Shown: positions 1 to 5,014 of the stretch, piece after piece
Layout: every line of letters begins with the position of its first letter
How positions within the stretch are numbered: the first letter of the stretch is position 1
Assembly: GCA_030831445.1 (NCBI GenBank)
Contig: JAURLB010000024.1
Coordinates: forward strand, 1 to 6,313
DNA from: Candidatus Nanopelagicales bacterium
GTDB taxonomy: Bacteria > Actinomycetota > Actinomycetes > S36-B12 > UBA5976
Direction of reading: 5' to 3'
Length of the DNA stretch: 6,313 nucleotides
Notes under the pieces: model-generated
What the model was told of the DNA's origin: nothing
What the model saw: only the letters and a program-made list of their open reading frames with translations
The model's database searches: none
Program-made: the position numbers and the translations under genes

Positions 1-618
1 AATTACCTGAATTTCTCATCCTATGCAGTTTTGCCTTATGACTCACTTCTTTCTAGATTGCCAAGTTATCTCCAACAGCTCATCATGGAAAGTAACGGCA
101 AACGGGTTGATAGAGATGGGAAGCCTGTTGATTACAACACAAGTTTTGTCATGTGGGGGGAATCGGGGACCAATGGCCAACATTCATTTCATCAGTTATT
201 ACACCAGGGAACCCAAACCATTCCAGTCGATTTTTTATTTGCCGCAAACAGCACAACCGCCTATGGGTCATCACACGATGCTCTCATAGCGAATGCGCTT
301 GCCCAGGCCAAAGTCCTTGCTTTTGGCTCAGAGAGTGAAGTTCCGTCACACAAATACATGCCAGGTAATAGGCCATCGATTAGTTTTCTGTATGAATCGA
401 TGAGCCCTTATATCCTTGGGCAAATTATTGCGTTCTATGAACACGTCGTTTTCACGCAGGGCATAATCTGGGATATTAATTCGTTTGATCAATGGGGTGT
501 TGAATTGGGTAAGAGTGTGGCAACGTCGTTACTTCCTGCTGTGCAATCAGGAGTCATATCGAATGAGAGTTCTGAAAGTACGTTGATCAAGAAAATTCAC
601 GAATTACGACTGGATTAG
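1..618 (+). CDS. pgi: Glucose-6-phosphate isomerase, C-terminal part (5' end outside window)
   Basis: Interconverts glucose-6-phosphate and fructose-6-phosphate in the cytoplasm (glycolysis, gluconeogenesis, link to the pentose phosphate pathway). The reading frame is open from base 1, so the gene enters from the left; 205 residues are visible. They correspond to E. coli Pgi from about residue 326, so roughly 325 residues are missing. The three catalytic residues of the family are present: Glu of MESNGK (codon 88-90), His of GTNGQH (181-183) and Lys of VELGK (511-513). The Glu-His spacing of 31 residues equals that of E. coli Glu355/His386. The C-terminal family signature ending [10 protein letters not shown] is intact, and MPGNRPS precedes the last sugar-phosphate-isomerase (SIS) subdomain. 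Between AFG and GNRP only 12 residues remain, against 30 in E. coli, so that surface loop is shortened. It ends 4 bp before the protease gene and is probably cotranscribed with it. Identification is firm. Confidence 0.97.
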   Translation, partial: NYLNFSSYAVLPYDSLLSRLPSYLQQLIMESNGKRVDRDGKPVDYNTSFVMWGESGTNGQHSFHQLLHQGTQTIPVDFLFAANSTTAYGSSHDALIANALAQAKVLAFGSESEVPSHKYMPGNRPSISFLYESMSPYILGQIIAFYEHVVFTQGIIWDINSFDQWGVELGKSVATSLLPAVQSGVISNESSESTLIKKIHELRLD

Positions 619-622
619 TGAC

Positions 623-1696
623 ATGACGATTCGCGGTATTCCAGTACGCTTTCCAACAAGTGGATGGATCGGCCTTTTCTTTATCAGTTGGTTGGTAATC
701 CCACGCATTTCGACAAACTTTCCAGACTATGCCACCACGACAATATTGTTGATTGCGTTCTTGCACGCTGTCGCAATTTATGTGAGTGTATTTATCCACG
801 AATTAGGTCACGCAATAACTGCGCAAAAATATGGATATGAACCGAAGGAAATTGTTTTAAATCTCATTGGCGGACACACAGCCTTTGCGCGCGATTTTGA
901 CACTCCAAAACACCAAATCTTGATTGCTCTCTTTGGGCCATTGGCAAATTCGCTCGTTATAGTCATTGGCTATCTCTTGTTCTTATTGAGCCCGCATCCT
1001 GTTATAGAGAGTTTGGCCGTATGGTTGATATGGGCGAGTGCAATTACAACCATAGTCAATTTATTCCCCGGCTTTCCATTAGACGGCGGAGCGATATTGG
1101 GTGGAATTGTTTGGAGTGTCTCTGGGAATCGTAAAGCCGGACTTCGCGCTAATGCAATCGGTGGAATTGCAATCGCAGGGTTGTGGTTTATGTCTCCTTG
1201 GATATTAGAGGCTGCAATCGGGTGGAGTGTTACCTTCACTGATGTACTTATCAGTACGTTAATCGGAAGTTGGCTCATGCTGAGTTCCTTACGTTTATTG
1301 GCAGTAACTAAAGATCAACCTGCCAACGAGATGGAAGAAGCCCCAGAAATTTCCTTTGTTCGAGATTTCACGCGACGTGCAATACTCGTCGATGTGGACA
1401 CGGATTTGCAGGTTGCTCTAGGCGAAATGCGGAATCAGTCTGCGGGAGCGCTTATTGTGATGGACAATATGCCAGTTGGTATTGTCAGAGAATCTGAATT
1501 CGATTCGCTTGAAACCGGTAAAGTTCAATCATTTGCGAGAAGAGTAGATGAGAGCGATGTAATCAGCAAAGATGAATCTTTAAGTAATATCCAAGAAGCA
1601 TTAAATAATTTTGCAGCGCGAGAATGGATTGTTGTGGATGACCAAAACCGAATCTACGGCGTTCTAATGCGCAGTGATATCGAAGGACGGCAATGA
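623..1696 (+). CDS. Site-2 protease family (M50) intramembrane zinc metalloprotease with C-terminal CBS-domain pair
   Basis: Membrane-embedded zinc protease of 357 residues that probably cleaves a membrane-anchored protein within the bilayer; the substrate is unknown. The zinc motif HELGH is at residues 59-63 inside a hydrophobic helix. The second motif, NLFPGFPLDGG, is at 146-156, with Asp154 as the third zinc ligand. Hydrophobic segments lie at about 13-28, 40-60, 99-123, 131-150, 178-194 and 204-227. Residues from about 240 to 355 are soluble and resemble two weak CBS repeats (around 246-297 and 300-355, the second ending GVLMRSDI). This is the architecture of the CBS-containing S2P subgroup (archaeal S2P, mycobacterial Rip3), distinct from the PDZ-containing RseP/Rip1 type. 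CBS pairs often bind adenine nucleotides, so energy sensing is a possibility, not shown here. The start at 623 has no clear ribosome binding site, and translation may re-initiate from pgi 4 bp upstream. The end overlaps trmI by ATGA. Proteases of this type are common next to trmI in actinobacteria. Confidence 0.93.
   Translation: MTIRGIPVRFPTSGWIGLFFISWLVIPRISTNFPDYATTTILLIAFLHAVAIYVSVFIHELGHAITAQKYGYEPKEIVLNLIGGHTAFARDFDTPKHQILIALFGPLANSLVIVIGYLLFLLSPHPVIESLAVWLIWASAITTIVNLFPGFPLDGGAILGGIVWSVSGNRKAGLRANAIGGIAIAGLWFMSPWILEAAIGWSVTFTDVLISTLIGSWLMLSSLRLLAVTKDQPANEMEEAPEISFVRDFTRRAILVDVDTDLQVALGEMRNQSAGALIVMDNMPVGIVRESEFDSLETGKVQSFARRVDESDVISKDESLSNIQEALNNFAAREWIVVDDQNRIYGVLMRSDIEGRQ
1683..1687 (+). 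promoter_or_regulatory. Ribosome binding site of trmI
   Basis: AAGGA lies 5 nt before the ATG at 1693, inside the last codons of the protease gene. It is one of the clearer Shine-Dalgarno sequences in the window and supports the 1693 start together with the ATGA stop/start overlap. Confidence 0.65.
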
Positions 1697-2565
1697 CTAC
1701 GTTTCAGGTAAACGATGTAGTCCAACTGACTGACACAAAAGGTCGTATGTACCGAATAGTTTTAAAACCCGGCGATGAGTTTCATACACATCGGGGGCAC
1801 ATAAAACACGATCAAGTTATCGGAATGCCTGACGGCTCAGTCATTACTTCCTCGAATAACAATAAGTATTTGGCGTTCAAACCGTTGCTGTTAGATCAAG
1901 TTCTGTCCATGAAACGTGGGGCTGCTGTTATCTACCCGAAAGACAGCGCAACTATTCTGGTAGAAGCAGATATTTTCCCTGGGGCAATTGTTGTTGAAGC
2001 AGGAGCTGGAAGTGGTGGCCTTTCTCTTTTTCTACTAAGAGCGGTTGGTGATCGGGGGAGATTGATTTCGTGTGAGGTACGTGAGGATTTTGCAAAAATC
2101 GCACGGAATAACATCGAGTCAATTTATGGAAGTGAACCACAGAATTGGCAACTCAATACGACCGACTTCAACACCGCAGTCAGCAACTTAGAAACTGGAA
2201 GCGTTGACAGAGTTGTTCTCGACATGCTTGCTCCATGGGATTGCCTGCATCAGGCTAACCGAATTCTCAAACCCGGGGGAGTTATAGCGATTTACGTAGC
2301 GACGACGACGCAATTGTCGAGAACTGTTGAAACTCTTCGCATATTGGGAACCTGGGCCGAACCACGAAGCCAAGAAACACTTGTTCGGCTATGGCATGTA
2401 GAGGGACTGTCGGTCCGGCCCGAACATCGAATGTCCGGACACACTGGTTTTATCGTTACTGCGCGACGACTCGCGCACGGCGCTGAAGGGTTTTCGCTTA
2501 AGAGAAAACCGGCACCTGGAGCATATGGTGAGGATTGGAATCCACCAGAAATTCAAAACCCCTAA
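1693..2565 (+). CDS. trmI: tRNA (adenine(58)-N1)-methyltransferase TrmI
   Basis: Uses S-adenosylmethionine to make m1A at position 58 in the T-loop of tRNA; bacterial TrmI works as a homotetramer in the cytoplasm. The 290 residues are close to the roughly 280 of M. tuberculosis Rv2118c. An N-terminal beta domain (1-75) carries FHTHRGHIKHDQVIG at 30-44. IYPKD is at 80-84. The SAM-binding loop EAGAGSGGL is at 102-110, with an acidic residue (Glu128) at the end of the next strand to hold the ribose. LDMLAPW at 176-182 includes Asp177, which aligns with the catalytic Asp of the family. YVATTTQLSR at 201-210 and the RMSGHTGF segment at 246-253 are also typical. The start at 1693 overlaps the protease stop by 4 bp. 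The gene ends in tandem in-frame stops, TAA then TAG. The roughly 25-residue tail is basic then proline-rich and is the variable part of the family. In many actinobacteria the proteasomal ATPase gene follows; here an FKBP gene does. Confidence 0.96.
   Translation: MTTFQVNDVVQLTDTKGRMYRIVLKPGDEFHTHRGHIKHDQVIGMPDGSVITSSNNNKYLAFKPLLLDQVLSMKRGAAVIYPKDSATILVEADIFPGAIVVEAGAGSGGLSLFLLRAVGDRGRLISCEVREDFAKIARNNIESIYGSEPQNWQLNTTDFNTAVSNLETGSVDRVVLDMLAPWDCLHQANRILKPGGVIAIYVATTTQLSRTVETLRILGTWAEPRSQETLVRLWHVEGLSVRPEHRMSGHTGFIVTARRLAHGAEGFSLKRKPAPGAYGEDWNPPEIQNP
2489..2510 (+). repeat. 7-bp inverted repeat near the 3' end of trmI
   Basis: GGTTTTC at 2489-2495 is exactly complementary to GAAAACC at 2504-2510, around GCTTAAGA. 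Inside the arms, C2497 and G2502 can also pair across a TTAA loop after one G/A mismatch. It sits in codons of the variable trmI tail, about 55 bp before the stop. No T-tract follows, so it is not a standard intrinsic terminator; any role in the mRNA is unproven. Confidence 0.4.
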
Positions 2566-2577
2566 TAGACTTTCAGC
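2563..2577 (+). other. trmI-FKBP junction with tandem stop codons; site where the Pup-proteasome module is absent
   Basis: The stop TAA (2563-2565) is followed in frame by TAG (2566-2568), then 9 bp to the FKBP start. In many actinobacteria this junction holds mpa/arc, dop, pup, prcB, prcA and pafA. Nothing of these genes is visible here, and there is no repeat or mobile-element scar. There is also no recognisable Shine-Dalgarno before the FKBP start. Confidence 0.7.
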
Positions 2578-2931
2578 ATGAAACCTGAAATTGATTTTCA
2601 CGATGGCCCACCTCCAACTGACTTGATCGTAGAGGACATCGTTGTGGGAAATGGTGCAGTCGCTGACTCTGAAAGTGCTGTCTTGGTTCATTATCTAGGC
2701 GTGGATTATGAATCAGGTGAAGAATTCGATTCATCCTGGAATCGAGGTGAACCAATCGATTTCCCGCTAAAAAACCTGATAAAGGGGTGGCAAGAGGGAA
2801 TTCCTGGGATGAAAGTTGGAGGCAGAAGGAAACTTATTTGTCCTCCTGATTTTGCCTATGGGCTAGGCGGGCATAGATTAAGTAATCGGACGCTGATTTT
2901 TATAATTGATTTGCTAGCAGTCACGTCATGA
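2578..2931 (+). CDS. FKBP-type peptidyl-prolyl cis-trans isomerase, single domain, cytosolic
   Basis: A 117-residue single FKBP domain expected to speed cis-trans isomerisation of Xaa-Pro bonds in the cytoplasm. It has no signal peptide or membrane segment. The N-terminus (KPEIDF, PPTDLIVEDI) is typical of the small actinobacterial FKBP encoded beside pafB. Family landmarks are HYLGV (38-42), FDSSWNRG (50-57), IKGW (68-71), GMKVGGRRKL (77-86), PPDFAYG (89-95) and TLIFIIDLL (105-113). They keep the pocket residues matching Tyr26, Asp37, Phe46, Ile56, Trp59, Tyr82 and Phe99 of human FKBP12. Two loops are short. The segment before IKGW lacks about two residues, and the loop after FAYG lacks about three, including the usual Ile-Lys/Pro-Pro element. 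Activity is likely but substrate choice may differ. It starts 12 bp after trmI without a clear ribosome binding site, and its stop overlaps pafB (ATGA). Confidence 0.94.
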   Translation: MKPEIDFHDGPPPTDLIVEDIVVGNGAVADSESAVLVHYLGVDYESGEEFDSSWNRGEPIDFPLKNLIKGWQEGIPGMKVGGRRKLICPPDFAYGLGGHRLSNRTLIFIIDLLAVTS

Positions 2932-3899
2932 TGGAAGAAGATGATTCTCTTCCTCTAGCGCCCAATGATCCCAGTACAGAGCGGCTCATCAACCTATTTA
3001 TGTTGCTGCAAGCTCGCCCTCGGGGTGTGACACGAGAAGAGATTTTTGACATCGTGCCCGGTTATCGGGGTAGCTCAGATGCGGCTTCTGAGCGAATGTT
3101 TGAACGTGATAAAAATATTCTCTTGTCCGCCGGAATTCAGATAGAAGTAAAGACGGACGTCATCGTCAATGACTATCGCTACACAATTTCACGCGACCGA
3201 GTTTTGTTACCGGAACTCAACCTGACCAAGGATGAACTTAAGGCGTTGTACTACGCGTCATTGGTTTGGAAAAACTCAGATCTTCGAGAGAGCGCTCGTG
3301 AACTCGGATTAAAACTACAAACGTATGGGGTTGAAACTCCGAATAGTGATATTGACTGGTCGTATGGAGTTACTCATCACCTGCCGAGCATCCTCTTAGC
3401 GATGCAGGACAGGCGTATTGTGCAATTTCAATACCGAAAACCTCAACAAAGAGAGACAGATACGCGAACCTTAGAGGTCTGGGGCGTTACGTATCGGCCA
3501 ACAAATTGGTACGTATTTGGGCTTGATAGATTGAGAAATGAACCTCGGGCCTTTAATCTGCGAAGGATTATTGGTGAGTGCGAAATCTCGGGCTCTCGAA
3601 ACGCTTATGAAATACCAGACCAGATTGATGTTGAAGCGTTACTCAATCCAATTCACTACGCAGATAGCTTCCAAAAAGTGACGTTGCGAGTAGCAGCAGG
3701 TAAAGGGCTCTATTGGCGAAAACTGGCCAAACGAGATCTGTCCGATCTCAAAGATGATACTTTTGAAGTGGAACTCATCAATCCACTTATTAATGTGCCG
3801 AGATTGGCAGCAGATGCACCCGGAGTTGTGGTACTCGAACCACTCGAAGTTAGAGAAGAAATTCGAACACTCTTAACTCAGGCGGTGGAAGTTCAGTGA
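2928..3899 (+). CDS. pafB: PafB, WYL-domain subunit of the PafBC DNA-damage transcriptional activator
   Basis: PafB and PafC form a heterodimer that activates the LexA-independent DNA-damage response of actinobacteria; single-stranded DNA has been reported as the activating signal. The 323 residues match the usual length (about 330). A winged helix-turn-helix spans roughly 17-95, with the hallmark MFERDKN at 57-63 and GIQIEV at 69-74. A linker with TKDELKALYYA (100-110) follows. The WYL domain is about 153-222; its signature reads NWYVFGLD (193-200), with Val in place of Leu, followed by AFNLRRI at 208-214. The WCX extension is about 245-320. The start at 2928 overlaps the FKBP stop; a second ATG follows at 2931 and either could be used. 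The end overlaps pafC by GTGA, so the two subunits are probably translationally coupled in equal amounts. Despite the name, proteasome accessory factor, it is not needed for pupylation, and no pupylation genes are adjacent here. Confidence 0.94.
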   Translation: MMEEDDSLPLAPNDPSTERLINLFMLLQARPRGVTREEIFDIVPGYRGSSDAASERMFERDKNILLSAGIQIEVKTDVIVNDYRYTISRDRVLLPELNLTKDELKALYYASLVWKNSDLRESARELGLKLQTYGVETPNSDIDWSYGVTHHLPSILLAMQDRRIVQFQYRKPQQRETDTRTLEVWGVTYRPTNWYVFGLDRLRNEPRAFNLRRIIGECEISGSRNAYEIPDQIDVEALLNPIHYADSFQKVTLRVAAGKGLYWRKLAKRDLSDLKDDTFEVELINPLINVPRLAADAPGVVVLEPLEVREEIRTLLTQAVEVQ

Positions 3900-4798
3900 A
3901 GAGATTTGAACGCCTACTGGTCCTAGTTCCATGGTTGCAATCACATCCATACGCAACCGTCGAAGAAGTTGCGCAAGCTTTCGGCATCACGGTAAAAGAA
4001 GTCGAGGAAGATATTGCCCAACTTACGTTTACTGGTTACGGGCAAGGCTATGGGGAATTGTTTGAGATTTACTACGACAGAGAAGGTATCTCAGTGATAA
4101 ATTCTCTCGGCATCAACAGGCCGATTCAATTTGACACTGCAGAAATTGGATGCTTGCTGGTTGGAATTGAAACGCTTCTGGCAAGTGGTGTGGCTCTCGA
4201 TGTACCGCGTGAGATTATTCAATCGGCGCAACTTCGTATTTCAGAAGTTATAGATTCAACAGGAGTCATCCGATACCTTTCAAGCGCATTGGTAGACAAC
4301 TTAAACACCATTGAAGTGATTCAGACTGCGATTCTAGAAAAACGAAAAGTTAACATCACGTACTGGAACCATATTCGAGATGATGCTACGTCTCGCCAAA
4401 TCTCTCCATTGCGAATTCGAGGCACAGACGCCTTCACCATCGTTGATGCCTTCTGTCACACATCGAATGATTGGCGGTCATTTCGGTTAGACCACGTCAT
4501 TGATATTGCTGCGACAGAAATCTCTTCTGACATTGATATTCAAGATTTTGTGGACATGCAATACACAATTGTAGAAATCCAAATTCCTACAGCTCGCTCT
4601 GAATTGCTTGAAGATTTAGTGGTCCTGAAACGTGAGCACAATGACAAGACAATCCGAGCATACGTTCAGATCGTTACCCCCGCCACGCTCGCACGGATAG
4701 TGCGAGCATCTGGAGGATTGGTGCAAATCTTGAGCCCCCTAGATATCAAAGACTCTGTAGCCGACTTGAATGCGCAGGCTCTCAGGGCCTACAACTAG
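3896..4798 (+). CDS. pafC: PafC, WYL-domain partner of PafB
   Basis: Second subunit of the PafBC transcriptional activator, 300 residues (family about 320). It starts with GTG at 3896, overlapping the pafB stop as GTGA. ERLLVLVPWL (5-14) and VEEVAQAFGIT (22-32) form the helix-turn-helix, followed by an EEDIAQLTFTGY segment (37-48) that fits mycobacterial PafC. GINRPIQFD (72-80) opens the linker that corresponds to IDRPLRL in relatives. The WYL domain is about 140-205. Its tripeptide position reads FTI (180-182) and the closing motif RSFRLDH (194-200) has His where Arg is usual. The C-terminal WCX region is about 222-299. The motif drift suggests that PafB does most of the ligand recognition, but this is inference. 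pafB and pafC are separate genes here, unlike lineages that carry a fused pafBC. tatA follows after 28 bp. Confidence 0.93.
   Translation: MKRFERLLVLVPWLQSHPYATVEEVAQAFGITVKEVEEDIAQLTFTGYGQGYGELFEIYYDREGISVINSLGINRPIQFDTAEIGCLLVGIETLLASGVALDVPREIIQSAQLRISEVIDSTGVIRYLSSALVDNLNTIEVIQTAILEKRKVNITYWNHIRDDATSRQISPLRIRGTDAFTIVDAFCHTSNDWRSFRLDHVIDIAATEISSDIDIQDFVDMQYTIVEIQIPTARSELLEDLVVLKREHNDKTIRAYVQIVTPATLARIVRASGGLVQILSPLDIKDSVADLNAQALRAYN
4687..4707 (+). repeat. 8-bp perfect GC-rich inverted repeat in the 3' part of pafC
   Basis: GCTCGCAC at 4687-4694 and GTGCGAGC at 4700-4707 are exact reverse complements around a GGATA loop. This is the strongest hairpin I found by eye. It lies in codons for PafC, about 90 bp before its stop and 120 bp before tatA. 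No T-run follows, so it is not a classical terminator. It may be a chance product of coding constraint or an mRNA structure at the pafC-tatA boundary. Confidence 0.45.
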
Positions 4799-4805
4799 TA
4801 CACTT

Positions 4806-4822
4806 CCCCCACACGAAAGGGG
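4806..4822 (+). promoter_or_regulatory. tatA ribosome binding site within a small possible hairpin
   Basis: GAAAGGGG (4815-4822) matches the anti-Shine-Dalgarno complement GAAAGGAG at 7 of 8 positions and ends 4 nt before the ATG at 4827. It is the best ribosome binding site in the window and fixes the tatA start, against an upstream in-frame ATG at 4770 inside pafC. The C-run at 4806-4810 can pair with GGGG at 4819-4822 across the intervening bases, which could partly mask the site. Confidence 0.6.
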
Positions 4823-4826
4823 CACG

Positions 4827-5006
4827 ATGCCGAATCTCAATGGCTGGGAACTCCCAATCCTCCTTATTTTGGCAATTCTTCTATTTGGTGCCAAACGCCT
4901 GCCAGATCTAGCGCGCGGGCTTGGAAGGTCGCTTCGAATCTTCAAAGCCGAAGTTAAGGCTAAAGACGACGCAGAAGACACCAAAGAGTCTGACAACAAG
5001 CAGTAG
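4827..5006 (+). CDS. tatA: Sec-independent protein translocase subunit TatA
   Basis: Pore-forming or membrane-weakening subunit of the twin-arginine translocation system, which exports folded proteins with RR signal peptides. The protein is 59 residues. It has a short N-terminal transmembrane helix (about 7-20) with Glu8 near its start, the Phe-Gly hinge at 20-21, then the amphipathic helix beginning AKRLPDLARGLGRSLRIFKAE (22-42). A short charged tail rich in Lys, Asp and Glu follows. The sequence fits TatA of actinobacteria better than TatB, because the tail is short and the FGAKRLPDLAR core is typical. The start was chosen at 4827 because of the strong ribosome binding site just upstream and because the hydrophobic helix then begins near the N-terminus. 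tatC follows after 8 bp. A tatB gene is not in the window; in actinobacteria it is normally elsewhere. Confidence 0.95.
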   Translation: MPNLNGWELPILLILAILLFGAKRLPDLARGLGRSLRIFKAEVKAKDDAEDTKESDNKQ

Positions 5007-5014
5007 GGCCAAAT

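Noticed and set aside
181..186. Possible loss of a catalytic His in Pgi, first suspected because no His lies near the NSTTAY segment
   Set aside because: On counting, the catalytic His is the one in GTNGQH, 31 residues after the Glu of MESNGK, and it is present.
970..1278. 102-codon minus-strand open frame opposite the protease gene
   Set aside because: Antisense to the conserved M50 core; the composition reflects the hydrophobic codons on the other strand.
1478..1505. TTGTCA-like element resembling part of the PafBC-type (RecA-NDp) promoter
   Set aside because: It sits inside the protease coding region and lacks a TAnnnT -10 element at the expected distance. Other TTGTC occurrences (146, about 2315, about 5074) fail in the same way.
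2432..2441. Perfect 10-bp palindrome TGTCCGGACA
   Set aside because: It is in the codons of the conserved TrmI MSGH segment; a single copy with no partner site suggests chance, not an operator.
2726..2745. 7-bp inverted repeat in the FKBP gene
   Set aside because: It encodes the conserved FDSSWNRG segment, so coding constraint explains it; it has no T-tract and no positional logic.
3733..3749. 6-bp inverted repeat GAGATC/GATCTC in pafB
   Set aside because: Short, single and within coding sequence; expected by chance in a window of this size.
4806..4822. Intrinsic terminator between pafC and tatA
   Set aside because: The possible stem is only 4 bp, no T-run follows, and it overlaps the tatA ribosome binding site.
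4770..4826. Upstream in-frame ATG that would extend TatA by 19 residues
   Set aside because: It lies within pafC, would bury the transmembrane helix behind a polar leader untypical of TatA, and ignores the strong ribosome binding site before 4827.
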